Below are positions 34,670 to 44,419 of a stretch of DNA of 64,000 bases, one piece after another. Every line of letters starts with the position of its first letter. Position 1 is the stretch's first letter. The notes under the pieces were generated by a model that worked only from the letters and a program-made list of their open reading frames with translations, made no database searches and was not told where the DNA came from. The DNA lies in contig CAZOJJ010000002.1 in assembly GCA_964580105.1 (NCBI GenBank), positions 72,284 to 136,283 of the forward strand. Direction: 5' to 3'. The translations under genes and the position numbers were made by a program. The DNA is from CAZOJJ01 sp964580105 (GTDB lineage Bacteria; Bacteroidota; Rhodothermia; Rhodothermales; Rubricoccaceae).

Positions 34670-37024
34670 ATGCACCCGGCGCTCCGTGCGCTGTCCTTCC
34701 TCCTCGGCCTCACGGCGGCCGTCGGGCAGGCCCAGTCCGGCGCCCTCGCCGGGCGGGTGACGGACGCCGACGGGGCACCCCTGCCGGGCGCGAACGTGCA
34801 GGTCCTCGGCACCGCGCTCGGCGCCGCCACCGACGCCGACGGCCGCTTCGCCATCGAGGCCGTCCCGGCCGGGACGTACCGCCTCCGCGCCTCCAGCGTC
34901 GGGTACGCGCCGGCCGAGGCCGCGGTCACCGTCGTTCCCGGTCGCCGGGCCGAGGTCGGCTTCGTCCTCCTCGACGCGACCGTCGAGGCGGGCGCGGTCC
35001 TCGTCCGCGCCGCGCCGACGGCGACGAAGTCGGACGCGCCCGTGCGGCTCATCCCGCAGGCCGTCGCCGTCGTCCCGGCCCCCGTCCTCGACGCGCAGGC
35101 CGCGGGCGACGTCAGCGAGGCCCTCCGCAACGTGTCGGGCGTGGCCGTCGCCGACCGTACGGAGCCTTTCGCGCGGTTCACGCTGCGCGGGTTCCCGGCC
35201 GACGGCACCGGCACGTTCCGGCGGAACGGCGTCGAGGTGGCGCACTACCACGACGGGCTCAACGCGAACGTCGAGCGCGTGGAGGTGCTGAAGGGGCCGG
35301 CGTCGGTGCTCTACGGCCGGATCGAGCCGGGCGGCGTGGTCAACCTCGTCACCAAGCGGCCTCTCGGCGAGCGCCGCGCCGAGGCCACGGCCGCGCTGGG
35401 CGCCTTCGGCGAGGCCCGCGCCGAGGCCGACCTCACCGGCCCGCTCGGGCCCGTCCGCTACCGCGTGATCTCGTCGGCCGAGCAGCGGGGGAGCTGGCGC
35501 GGCGGCGTCGAGGAGGACGCCGTGTTCGTGTCGTCGGCGCTGGCGGGCGCGCCGTCCGCGCGCCTCGCGTGGCGCGTCGAGGGCGAGGTGGAGCGGGCGA
35601 CGGCCGTCCTCGACCCCGGCCTCGCCCTCGCGGGTGCCACGATCCCGGACGACTTCGACGGCGCGCCGTTCTTCGGCGAGGCCGAGGCCGACTACGGCTG
35701 GCGGTCCGCCTTCGCCCTCGCCACCCTCGACGCCCAGCTCACCGAGGCCTGGTCGCTCCGCGCAACGGCCTCCGCCGGGCGCTACACCTACGACCGGGGC
35801 CGGATCGTGCTCGACAGCCTGCGTGCGGACGGCCTCGTGGCGCGCTCCTTCCGGCGCGAGGTCTCGCGCTACCGCTACCTCCAGAGCGAGACGGCGCTCT
35901 CGGGCGATCTCGCCACCGGCCCCGTCCGCCACCGCGTCGCCCTCGGGCTGGAGCTCAACCGCCTCGCCATCGACGTGACGGGGACGGCGCCGCTCCGGGA
36001 GGCCGAGGGCGCCGTCTCGTTCGCCGCCATCGCGCCCGTCTCGCTCGCCGATCCGCAGCCGACGGGCCTGCCGGGCGCGGACGACCAGGTGGAGTACCTG
36101 AGCGTGGACGGCTCGGGCATCAACGCCGGGCTCTACGCCCAGGAACGCGCGACGGTGCCCCTCGGCGGCGGCCGGCTGCACGCCGTCCTCGCCGGGCGCC
36201 TCTCCCGCGTCACCGTCGGGGCGACGTGGTTCGCGCTGGCGGAGACGCCGGACACCCCCGCCGGCGTCAACGAGCGCGACGTGGCGGTGACGGCGTTTAC
36301 GCCCGGCGGCGGGCTGATCTACGAGCCGGCCGAGGCGCTCGCCCTGTACGTCAGCGGCGGGCGTTCCTTCAACCCCGTCTTCCAGCAGGTCGACGCCGAG
36401 GGCCACCCGTTCGAGCCCACGCTCGGCGCGCAGGTCGAGGCCGGGGCGAAGGCGGACCTGCTCGGCGGCCGGCTCGCCGCGACACTCGCCGCCTACCGCC
36501 TCACGAAGCGGAACGCGATCACGCGCGAGCCCGGCGGCTTCTACGTCCAGACCGGCGCGCAGCGCAGTCGGGGCGTCGAGGTGGACCTCCTCGGTACACC
36601 CACCGAGGCGGTCACGGTGGCGGCGAGCTACGCCTTCACCGACGCCGTCGTGATCGAGGATGCGCTGTACCCGGCGGGCGCGCGGCTACCGGGCGCGCCC
36701 CGCCACAGCGGCAGCGTCTGGGCGCGCTGGTCCGCCCGAGGCGGGGCGCTGGCCGGGCTGGACCTGAGCGGCGGCGTCTTCGCCGTCGGCCCGCGCTTCG
36801 GTTCGCTGGCGAACGAGGTCGAGGCACCGGGCTACGCGGTCGTGGACTTGGGTGCGGCGTACACGGTGAGGCCGGGGTTGCGCGTGCAGGCCGTCGTCAC
36901 CAACGCGCTCGACGCGCGGTACGTCGTCAGCGCCGAGCGGCGGGGCGGGGAGGAGGCGCCGCTGGTCGTCGCGTGGCCGGGGGCGCCCCGGGGCTTCCGG
37001 CTCCGGGTGACGACGCGGCTCTGA
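34670..37024 (+). CDS. TonB-dependent siderophore-type receptor with carboxypeptidase-like N-terminal domain
   Basis: This 784-residue outer-membrane receptor has a signal peptide (ALSFLLGLTAAVGQAQ). A carboxypeptidase-like regulatory domain follows (GRVTDADGAPLPGANVQVLG to VGYAPAEAAVTVVP), then a plug domain (ALRNVSGVAVADRTEPFARF; VERVEVLKGPASVLYGRIEP) and a 22-strand-type barrel ending in FRLRVTTRL. The plug pattern LKGPASVLYGRIEPGGVVNL is typical of the ferric-siderophore group (FhuA/FecA-like). It follows the small lipoprotein with a 2-bp gap. The Rrf2 regulator faces it from the other strand. The exact ligand is unknown. Confidence 0.92.
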   Translation: MHPALRALSFLLGLTAAVGQAQSGALAGRVTDADGAPLPGANVQVLGTALGAATDADGRFAIEAVPAGTYRLRASSVGYAPAEAAVTVVPGRRAEVGFVLLDATVEAGAVLVRAAPTATKSDAPVRLIPQAVAVVPAPVLDAQAAGDVSEALRNVSGVAVADRTEPFARFTLRGFPADGTGTFRRNGVEVAHYHDGLNANVERVEVLKGPASVLYGRIEPGGVVNLVTKRPLGERRAEATAALGAFGEARAEADLTGPLGPVRYRVISSAEQRGSWRGGVEEDAVFVSSALAGAPSARLAWRVEGEVERATAVLDPGLALAGATIPDDFDGAPFFGEAEADYGWRSAFALATLDAQLTEAWSLRATASAGRYTYDRGRIVLDSLRADGLVARSFRREVSRYRYLQSETALSGDLATGPVRHRVALGLELNRLAIDVTGTAPLREAEGAVSFAAIAPVSLADPQPTGLPGADDQVEYLSVDGSGINAGLYAQERATVPLGGGRLHAVLAGRLSRVTVGATWFALAETPDTPAGVNERDVAVTAFTPGGGLIYEPAEALALYVSGGRSFNPVFQQVDAEGHPFEPTLGAQVEAGAKADLLGGRLAATLAAYRLTKRNAITREPGGFYVQTGAQRSRGVEVDLLGTPTEAVTVAASYAFTDAVVIEDALYPAGARLPGAPRHSGSVWARWSARGGALAGLDLSGGVFAVGPRFGSLANEVEAPGYAVVDLGAAYTVRPGLRVQAVVTNALDARYVVSAERRGGEEAPLVVAWPGAPRGFRLRVTTRL

Positions 37025-37029
37025 GCAGA

Positions 37030-37473
37030 TTACGCCGCCGTGAGGTCGGCCAGGCGGAGGCCCTCCATCTGAATGCGTTGCGCCAGCTCGGCGAGGGACG
37101 TCCGCTCGAACATCGCGCGGACGCGCTCGCGGGCCGGCGCCCACCCGGCGTGGAGCGGGCACGGGCGCTGGACGCCGCAGCCCGGCAGGCCGAGCACGCA
37201 TTCCTCGAAGACCGCCGGGCCGTCGAGGAGCAGGACGATCTCGCTCAGCTTGATCCGCTCGGCCGGGCGCGCGAGGCGGACCCCGCCGTGCGGCCCGCGC
37301 GTGGAGTCGAGCAGCCCGCCCTGAATGAGCACCTGGGCGATCTTGGCGAGGAAGTGGTACGGGATGCCCAGCGCCGTGCTCACCTCGCGGATCGGGACGT
37401 AGCCGGCCGCTGTGGTCGTGGCCAGGTGCAGGGCGGCGCGGAGGCCGTACTCGCAGCTTTTCGAGAGGAGCAT
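37030..37473 (-). CDS. Rrf2-family regulator with Fe-S-type cysteines
   Basis: This 147-residue protein begins MLLSKSCEYGLRAALHLATT and has the Rrf2 wHTH (VPIREVSTALGIPYHFLAKIAQVLIQGGLL, then DSTRGPHGGVRLARP). The C-terminal region has CVLGLPGCGVQRPCPLH, that is Cys-x6-Cys-x5-Cys, the spacing class used for [2Fe-2S] or [4Fe-4S] ligation in IscR/NsrR-like sensors. It is convergent with the siderophore receptor (5-bp gap). Iron-sulfur status or NO sensing is the likely signal. A candidate operator is just upstream. Confidence 0.9.
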   Translation of the reverse strand: MLLSKSCEYGLRAALHLATTTAAGYVPIREVSTALGIPYHFLAKIAQVLIQGGLLDSTRGPHGGVRLARPAERIKLSEIVLLLDGPAVFEECVLGLPGCGVQRPCPLHAGWAPARERVRAMFERTSLAELAQRIQMEGLRLADLTAA

Positions 37474-37518
37474 AGCGGGGAGGCAAGGCTCCGTGCAGAC
37501 GCGGGCTGGGAGGATTGA

Positions 37519-37540
37519 TTAAGGAGGGGCCACTCCTAAA
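37519..37540 (-). promoter_or_regulatory. Candidate Rrf2 operator
   Basis: TTAAGGAG-GGGCCA-CTCCTAAA is an inverted repeat (7 of 8 positions) centred about 56 bp upstream of the Rrf2 start in an A/T-richer pocket. Autoregulation by binding such a dyad is common in the Rrf2 family. The sequence does not match a named consensus. Confidence 0.4.
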
Positions 37541-37636
37541 TCCGCTTCGGGTTCCCGTACCCGCTTCGCCGGAGATCGGGCTCGGTGTGGGGCTGCCGCT
37601 GGCCCACCCACGCGGCACCGGTTCATCCGCAAGGAC

Positions 37637-37673
37637 TTTTGACCCGGCTCCGGCACGAACCGCCGTACTTTAG
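37637..37673 (+). promoter_or_regulatory. Putative promoter of tRNA-Ser(TGA)
   Basis: TTTTG at 37637-37641 and TACTTTAG at 37666-37673 resemble the Bacteroidota TTTG/TAnnTTTG pair, though the 24-bp spacing is a little long. The tRNA begins 9 bp later. Confidence 0.35.
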
Positions 37674-37682
37674 CGCCCTCTC

Positions 37683-37767
37683 GGAGGGGTGGCAGAGTGG
37701 TCGAATGCGGCGGTCTTGAAAACCGCTGTGCCGCGAGGCACCGGGGGTTCGAATCCCTCCCCCTCCG
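37683..37767 (+). tRNA. tRNA-Ser (anticodon TGA)
   Basis: The acceptor GGAGGGG (37683-37689) pairs with CCCCTCC (37760-37766), with discriminator G at 37767. The anticodon arm GCGGT-CTTGAAA-ACCGC gives anticodon TGA (UCA/UCG codons). A long variable arm (TGTGCCGCGAGGCACC) and T loop GGTTCGAATCC make it a class II serine tRNA. CCA is not encoded. Confidence 0.95.
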
Positions 37768-37821
37768 CCGATCCGGCGTCAACCCCTCGTACGCTCATCG
37801 AGGGAGCGGGGCCGGCGGAAC

Positions 37822-38664
37822 TCACGGTCTCGCCGTTCGCGGGATGGTCTGGACGTCGCCGACGAGGAACGATGGGCCGATGGGAAGGAAGGCGAAGAGC
37901 AACCGGGGCGGCTCGCCCGGCCCCTCGAACGTGACGCGGAGGGCGTGCCACCACCCCTCCTTGTCCATCAGCGACTCGTATCCGACGACGGTGTGCCCTT
38001 CGGCCACGGCGAGCAGCGCCCGGAGGCTCTCGAGGAGGCCGGCGACATAGCGGCGCTCGGCCTCGTCGGAAGGGTCGGCCGGCGCTTTCCAGGCCCGCTC
38101 CGCGTCCCGCCCGCGCGCGACGACGAGAGGGGCGAACGTCTCCGGGGTGGTGCTCTCGTCCCGAGCCGCGTCGAGGAGGGCCTCGAAGGTGGCCACGAGG
38201 GTCGGCGGCGGTGCCGCACCCTCGGCGGCGTCGGTCTTCACGTCGGCGAGGCGGTGGATGCCGTTGAGGTCGGCGAAGACGAGGAGGACGAAGGTGGCGT
38301 TCGGCAGGTCCTCGAACAGGAGGTGGTGGATGTCTCCATGCGGGCTCTCCGAGACGGCGTAGTGCGGGTGGAGGGCCGCCGCCGTGCTGCCCTCGTCGAA
38401 GAGGTGCCGGAGGCGCGCGAGCTTCCACTCGGCCAGGACACGGTGGAGGGCGAGGGTCCCGTCGCACGGGACGGTCGCCGGGCCCTCCTGCGCAGTTGGG
38501 GGGCAGGCCACGAGGGGCAGCGCCGCCTCGATGTCGCCCAGGTGGGCGAGCGTGGTGAGGAACTCGAACGTAGTGGCGACTTCTTCCTCGTCGCGTACTG
38601 CCTGGGCGTGGGCGGGGACGACGAGGCTTGCGGCGAGCACGAGCGAGAAAAAGAGTACGCGCAT
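37822..38664 (-). CDS. Secreted protein of unknown function (280 aa)
   Basis: This 280-residue protein has a signal peptide (MRVLFFSLVLAASLVVPAHAQ). I do not recognise a family. It has two Cys in the mature part (LVACPPTAQEG; ATVPCDGTL) that could form a disulfide. An acidic helical centre (ADVKTDAAEG, FEALLDAARDE) precedes a C-terminal beta-rich part (WWHALRVTFEGPGEPPRLLFAFLPIGPSFLVGDV). It stands alone, convergent with the tRNA gene. Confidence 0.72.
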   Translation of the reverse strand: MRVLFFSLVLAASLVVPAHAQAVRDEEEVATTFEFLTTLAHLGDIEAALPLVACPPTAQEGPATVPCDGTLALHRVLAEWKLARLRHLFDEGSTAAALHPHYAVSESPHGDIHHLLFEDLPNATFVLLVFADLNGIHRLADVKTDAAEGAAPPPTLVATFEALLDAARDESTTPETFAPLVVARGRDAERAWKAPADPSDEAERRYVAGLLESLRALLAVAEGHTVVGYESLMDKEGWWHALRVTFEGPGEPPRLLFAFLPIGPSFLVGDVQTIPRTARP

Positions 38665-38916
38665 GAGGGATCCGGGGGCTTCGGGCCGCCGAAGATAGGC
38701 CCGTAGGGCAGGGGGGCGGGAGGTCATTCTGCGGCCTCTCCGGATCGGAGGTCGAACCGGAAGAGCCGCTCTGCCGCAGGAGCGGGTTTCCGGGAAGCCA
38801 TCAAGCCAACGGTGCCGCGCTGTAACAACGACGGAGCGTGCCCGTCAAAGGGCACCGTCCCCCCGGACCCGACGGGGCTCGCCGCTGAGCCCGCTCACCC
38901 CTGTCTTCTCGGATTC

Positions 38917-40386
38917 ATGCCGCGATCGTTCCGCGTTCTTGCCGTCCTGTGTCTCGCCGGGATCACGCCGGCGCTGCCCGCCGCCGCCCAGCGGGTCATC
39001 ACCTTCGACGAGGCCATTCGGCTCGGCCTCGATCAGAGCCCCGACCTCCGCGACGCCCGCCTCGGCGACGAGGCCGCCTCGCTCAACGTGGCCTCGGCGC
39101 GGGCCGACGTGCTCCCGCTCCCGTTCGTGAGCGCCTCCGTCACGCCATCGCAGCGCTACGGCCTCGCCTTCGACCAGACGACGGGGCAGCTGACCTCCCA
39201 GACGAGCGAGTCGGTCAACCTCGGCCTCAACGCGACCGTGGACCTCTTCGACGGCTTCCGCGACCGGCGGCTCCTCGACCAGGCCCGCCTGCAGCGCCAG
39301 GCCGCGACGTTCTCGCTGGAGCGGACGCGCCAGCAGGTCGTCTTCGACGTGGCGAGCCGGTTCCTCCAGGTTCTCCTCGACGGCGAGATCGTCCGCATCC
39401 GCGAGGAGAACCTGGAGGCGCAGCGGCAGCTGCTCGACCAGATCGACGCGCTCGTCGAGGAGGGCGTGCGCGCCCGCGCCGACCTCTTCAGCCAGCAGGC
39501 CGCCGTGGCCCAGGCCGAGCTGGCGCTGCTCCAGGCCCAGCAGGCCGTGGACCTCGCCACGACCCAGCTCGTCGAGGTCCTCCAGCTCGATCCCTTCGGG
39601 GACTACGTCTTCGCCGCGCCGCCGGTGGACCCCGCCCGCCTGGAGGAGGAGCCCGTCTCGCTCGATGCGTTGCTGCGGGCAGCCTACGACCGCCGGCCCG
39701 ACCTCCGCGCGCAGGAGCAGCAGATCGAGGCGGCCCGCGCCGGCGTCGGCGTGGCGCGCAGCGGGCGTCTCCCGACGGTGAGCCTCTCGGGCGGCATCGG
39801 CACCGGCTACTCCAGCCTCCAGCAGCAACTCGTCAGCGGCGGGGAGACGATCTTCCTGCCCGTCACGACGGCCTCCGGCGAGCCCATCCTCGTGGACGGC
39901 CAGCCGTTCTCGTTTCCCTCGCAGACGGATCCCGTTCTGGAGACGACCCCGATCTTCAACCAGTTCGCCGACAACCGGGGCGGCAGCATCGGCCTGTCGA
40001 TCTCCATTCCGATCTTCGACCGGTTCCAGACGCGCCGCCAGGTGCAGCAGGCCGAGATCGAGGTGCGCCGCGCCGAGATCCAGGAGGACCGCCTCCGCCA
40101 GCGCATCGCCACCGAAGTGCGCCAGGCCGTGATTGACTACCGCAACGCCGCCAAGCAACTCGACGTGACCGAAGCGCAGGTGGCCGCCGCCGAGGCGGCC
40201 GTGCAGGCGGAGCAGGACCGGTTCGAGCTCGGCGCCGGCACGCTCGTCGCGCTGGAGCAGGCGCGGGCGCGGCTCGTCGAGGCCGAGGCGGCCCGCGCCC
40301 AGGCCACCTACGAGCTGCTCTTCCGGCGCGCCCTGATCGACCTCGCGCAGGGCACGCTCGACCCGGCCTTCGACCTCTTCGAGTAA
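38917..40386 (+). CDS. TolC-family outer-membrane efflux protein
   Basis: This 489-residue protein has a signal peptide (VLAVLCLAGITPALPAAAQ). Two OEP repeats with long coiled-coil hairpins follow (about 25-240 and 260-480; LQRQAATFSLERTRQQVVFDVASRFLQVLL, ELGAGTLVALEQARARLVEAEAARAQATYEL). It forms the outer-membrane channel of a tripartite exporter and is followed by the adaptor and ATPase genes. ATG 38917 gives the signal peptide; the upstream open frame to 38812 is not credible. Its TAA stop lies in the first unit of a 13-bp tandem repeat. Confidence 0.92.
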   Translation: MPRSFRVLAVLCLAGITPALPAAAQRVITFDEAIRLGLDQSPDLRDARLGDEAASLNVASARADVLPLPFVSASVTPSQRYGLAFDQTTGQLTSQTSESVNLGLNATVDLFDGFRDRRLLDQARLQRQAATFSLERTRQQVVFDVASRFLQVLLDGEIVRIREENLEAQRQLLDQIDALVEEGVRARADLFSQQAAVAQAELALLQAQQAVDLATTQLVEVLQLDPFGDYVFAAPPVDPARLEEEPVSLDALLRAAYDRRPDLRAQEQQIEAARAGVGVARSGRLPTVSLSGGIGTGYSSLQQQLVSGGETIFLPVTTASGEPILVDGQPFSFPSQTDPVLETTPIFNQFADNRGGSIGLSISIPIFDRFQTRRQVQQAEIEVRRAEIQEDRLRQRIATEVRQAVIDYRNAAKQLDVTEAQVAAAEAAVQAEQDRFELGAGTLVALEQARARLVEAEAARAQATYELLFRRALIDLAQGTLDPAFDLFE

Positions 40387-40587
40387 TCCGTCCGAGTATT
40401 CCGTCCGAGTATTCCGTCCGAGTATTCCGTCCGAGTANNNNNNNNNNNNNNNNNNNNNNNNNNNNNNNNNNNNNNNNNNNNNNNNNNNNNNNNNNNNNNN
40501 NNNNNNNNNNNNNNNNNNNNNNNNNNNNNNNNNNNNNTCCGTCCGAGTATTCCGTCCGAGTATTCCGTCCGAGTATTCCGTCCGAGT
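40381..40587. repeat. 13-bp tandem repeat with 100-N gap between tolC-like and adaptor genes
   Basis: The unit GAGTATTCCGTCC is repeated on both sides of an N run at 40438-40537. The first unit is a variant, GAGTAATCCGTCC, whose TAA is the stop codon of the tolC-like gene. Copy number is unknown because the gap is a placeholder. The array occupies nearly the whole spacer inside an operon and could alter mRNA length or coupling. Confidence 0.93.
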
Positions 40588-40634
40588 ACGCCGTTTCGCG
40601 TACACCGTCTCTCACCCACTCAGCCCGTTGCCCC

Positions 40635-42044
40635 ATGGCCAAGTCGCGCGCAGAAGCGCCCGCGTCGAACCCGACCAAGAAGATCCTGCTCGTCCTCGGT
40701 GGCCTCGTCGGCCTGATCGTCCTCATCGCCCTCGTCTCGAAGGCGCTGGGTGGCAAGGAGGAGGGCGTCGAGGTGGAGACGGCCCAGGCCCAGGTGCGCT
40801 CCATCACGCAGACCGTGACGGCCTCGGGCCAGGTGCGCCCCGAGGTCGAGGTCGCCATCTCGTCCGACGTCTCCGGCGAGATCGTCTTCCTCGGCGTCGA
40901 GGAGGGGGACTACGTCGAGCGCGGGCAGCTGCTCGTCCGCGTCCAGCCGGACTTCTACGTGGCGCAGCGGGAGCAGGCCGAGGCCGGCGTGCTCAGCGCC
41001 CGCGCCGAGGCCGCCCGCGCCGAGGCCGACATCGAGCGGGCGCGCGTGGAGCAGCGCCGCGCGCAGGCCGAGCTCGAGCGCGTCCGCGCGCTCGTCGAGC
41101 GCGGGGCCGTCGGCCGGGCCGAGCTGGAGGCGGCGCAGGCCGCCGCCGAGAACGCCGACGCGGCCGTGACCATCGCCCAGGCCAACGCCCGCGCGGCCGA
41201 GTACCGCGTCCAGAGCGCGCGCGCGAGCGCCCAGCAGGCCGGCCAGCAGCTGGCCCGGACGAGCATCTACGCGCCCATGAGCGGGACGGTCAGCCAGCTC
41301 AACGTCGAGCTCGGCGAGCGCGTCGTCGGGACGGCCCAGATGAGCGGCACCGAGATCATGCGGATCGCCGAGCTCGACCGGATGCAGCTCGAGGTGGACG
41401 TGAACGAGAACGACGTCGTCAACATCGAACTGGCCGACTCCGCCCGCATCGAGATCGACGCGTACCCCGACCGGCCGCTACGCGGGTCGGTCACGCAGAT
41501 CGCCAACTCCGCCCGCGTCTCCGGCCTCGGCACGCAGGACCAGGTGACCAACTTCCCCGTCGAGGTCAAGATCCTCGCCGCCAGCGACGTGGACGAGGGC
41601 GCGACCCAGGCCGCCGTGCTGGCCGACGAGGAGCGCCCGGCGCCCGAGCGCGGCCCCGTCCTCCGCCCCGGCATGAGCGGGACGGTGGACATCTACACCC
41701 GCACCGTGCCCAACGCCGTCGTCGTGCCCATCCAGGCCGTCACCGTCCGCGATTTCAACGAGATCCGCCGCCGCCAGGCGCGCGAGCAGGGAGGCGAGGA
41801 CGCCGACTCGCTCGCCGCCGCCGTCCCGGAGGAGGAAGACCTCCGCCGCGTCGTGTTCGTCGTCGAGGAGGGCAAGGCCGTCATGCGCGAGGTCGAGACC
41901 GGCATCCAGGACGAGACGCACATCGAGATCATCCGGGGCGTCGGTGCCGGCGATACCGTCGTGACCGGGCCGTTCCGCCTCCTCCGCACCGAACTCAACG
42001 ATGGCGACGTCGTGCGGACCCGCGACGGCGCGCCCGGTCGGTGA
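40635..42044 (+). CDS. HlyD/MacA-type periplasmic adaptor protein
   Basis: This 469-residue membrane-fusion protein has an N-terminal anchor (ILLVLGGLVGLIVLIALV). The lipoyl/biotinyl half-motif is VSGEIVFLGVEEGDYVERGQ. A long alpha-hairpin follows (about 110-215, Ala/Glu/Arg-rich), then the second lipoyl half (TSIYAPMSGTVSQLNVELGE), beta-barrel and membrane-proximal domains (GAGDTVVTGPFRLL). An Ala/Glu-rich insertion around residue 325 (EGATQAAVLADEERPAPERG) is unusual. It bridges the TolC channel and the inner-membrane ATPase complex. Confidence 0.92.
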   Translation: MAKSRAEAPASNPTKKILLVLGGLVGLIVLIALVSKALGGKEEGVEVETAQAQVRSITQTVTASGQVRPEVEVAISSDVSGEIVFLGVEEGDYVERGQLLVRVQPDFYVAQREQAEAGVLSARAEAARAEADIERARVEQRRAQAELERVRALVERGAVGRAELEAAQAAAENADAAVTIAQANARAAEYRVQSARASAQQAGQQLARTSIYAPMSGTVSQLNVELGERVVGTAQMSGTEIMRIAELDRMQLEVDVNENDVVNIELADSARIEIDAYPDRPLRGSVTQIANSARVSGLGTQDQVTNFPVEVKILAASDVDEGATQAAVLADEERPAPERGPVLRPGMSGTVDIYTRTVPNAVVVPIQAVTVRDFNEIRRRQAREQGGEDADSLAAAVPEEEDLRRVVFVVEEGKAVMREVETGIQDETHIEIIRGVGAGDTVVTGPFRLLRTELNDGDVVRTRDGAPGR

Positions 42045-42086
42045 GAAATCGGAGGACAGAAAGCCCTACGGAATCAGCAGACGCGC

Positions 42087-42890
<804 letters not shown>

Positions 42891-43087
42891 ACCCGTCGCC
42901 GGGCGGCGTACAGGAAGGCGGGGTGGAGGCCGGATGAAGCGACGGTGCATCCGCGCCGACGGCCCGCGATCCGCGAAACCGACGGCCGATACCGTCGTGG
43001 ACCGGCCCGCCTGCCAGGACGACCTCGCCGGGGGCGACCGGCCTTCTCCACACGGCCGCTCGTCCCCGTTTGCTATCCCGCCCGCTC

Positions 43088-43735
43088 GTGCCCGCCTTCC
43101 TCGACGCGCTCGTCGCCGCGTTCCTGCCGCTGTTCGTGGCGATCAACATCCCCGGCATCCTCCCGCTCTACATCGGGATGACCGAGACGCTGGACCGGCG
43201 CTCCCGCCAGTCGCTCCTCGTGCGGGCGCTCACGGCGGCCTTCGTCCTCGCCGTGCTCATGCTCTTCGCAGGGGAGGTGATCTTCCGGACCCTCGGCATT
43301 ACCGTCAACGACCTTCGTGTGGGCGGCGGACTGATTCTGCTCACCATCGCCATCACGGACCTCGCCTTCGGCGACCTCAAGAAGCGGCGCGGCGGGAAGG
43401 ACCTGAAACGAAGCCAGCAGGCGATGGCCGAGAGCGAGGGGGACGGCGGCGAGCCGGAGCTCTCGGTCGTGCCCCTGGGCATCCCGCTCATCATCGGGCC
43501 CGGCGCCATCACGACGATCCTCATCGCCGAGGGACAGTACGGCTACCCGCCCACGCTCCTGAGCATCGTCCTCAACATGCTGCTCGTGTTCGTGGTGTTT
43601 ACGTTCGGCCCGGCGCTGATGCGCTTCGCCGGGCCGAGCACGTCGAAGGCCGTCGCGAAGGTGGCGAGTCTGTTCCTCGCCGCCATCGCCGTGGCGATGA
43701 TCCGCGCCGGCATCACCGGCATACTGGCCGGTTGA
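43088..43735 (+). CDS. MarC-family integral membrane protein (second copy)
   Basis: This 215-residue protein has six membrane helices and MarC features: FVAINIPGILPLYIGMT, GGGLILLTIAITDLAFGDL, and VVPLGIPLIIGPGAITTIL. A hydrophilic loop of about 35 residues (KKRRGGKDLKRSQQAMAESE) is longer than in the copy at 15086, so the two are diverged paralogues. GTG at 43088 is preferred over TTG at 43070. Substrate unknown. Confidence 0.86.
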   Translation: MPAFLDALVAAFLPLFVAINIPGILPLYIGMTETLDRRSRQSLLVRALTAAFVLAVLMLFAGEVIFRTLGITVNDLRVGGGLILLTIAITDLAFGDLKKRRGGKDLKRSQQAMAESEGDGGEPELSVVPLGIPLIIGPGAITTILIAEGQYGYPPTLLSIVLNMLLVFVVFTFGPALMRFAGPSTSKAVAKVASLFLAAIAVAMIRAGITGILAG

Positions 43736-43808
43736 AGGAGGCACGGGGAAGTGGGAAGTTAGAAGCGCCTGCGCGGCGTCCTTCCTCCCTCCACACCCCT
43801 TCCTGCCC

Positions 43809-44399
43809 GTGTACCCTTCCGTCGAAGTCCGCTGGTTCTTCCCGGGTGAGGCGCCGCCGGAGGCCCACGCCTGGTTCGACGCGCTGGGCGCGCCGGTGGG
43901 CCTCGAAACGCGGACGGACCGCTACCTCGTCCCGGCCTCGGCCGACGCGCCGGGCGTCAAGCTCCGCGAAGGTCGTCTCGAAGTGAAGGCGCCGACCGCC
44001 GGGCCGGCGCCGGTGCGGCTGCGTCCCGGTGTGGAGGGGTGGCTGGAGGCGTTCCGCAAGTGGAGCTTCCCGCTCGGGCCGGACGCCGAGGCGCCCGAGG
44101 CGGGCTGGGTGGACGTGGCGAAGGCGCGCCGCCTCCGCCGCTTCCTCGTGACCGACAAAGGGCTGCGTCCGGTGCCGCCCCGGACGCCGGGTACCGGATG
44201 CGACGTCGAACTCGGCACCGTCCGCCTCGGTGCCGGCGTGGGGTGGACCGTCTGCCTCGAAGCCTCGGGGCCGACCGACGAGGCGCGCCGGGCCGCCCTG
44301 CTGCGGGTGGCCGCCGAGGTCTTCGCCGGGGACGCTCCCATGCTGGACGCCGCCCACAGCGAGGGCTACGTCGGCTGGCTGGCGCGGGAGGCCGGGTAG
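43809..44399 (+). CDS. CYTH-like domain protein, function uncertain
   Basis: This 196-residue cytoplasmic protein starts at GTG 43809. YPSVEVRWFFPGEAPPEAHA and RTDRYLVPASADAPGVKLRE, then GRLEVKAPT resemble the N-terminal strands of CYTH (triphosphate tunnel) proteins, but the EXEXK motif is not clear. No signal peptide or membrane segment is visible. It is convergent with the YebC gene (20-bp gap). I hold the family assignment as weak. Confidence 0.6.
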   Translation: MYPSVEVRWFFPGEAPPEAHAWFDALGAPVGLETRTDRYLVPASADAPGVKLREGRLEVKAPTAGPAPVRLRPGVEGWLEAFRKWSFPLGPDAEAPEAGWVDVAKARRLRRFLVTDKGLRPVPPRTPGTGCDVELGTVRLGAGVGWTVCLEASGPTDEARRAALLRVAAEVFAGDAPMLDAAHSEGYVGWLAREAG

Positions 44400-44419
44400 C
44401 CGGTCGGGAAAGCGGACGG

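Noticed and set aside
37030..37473. Possible IscR-type regulator of an isc operon
   Set aside because: The cysteine spacing fits an Fe-S Rrf2 protein, but no iscS/iscU genes are nearby; kept as a general Rrf2 call.
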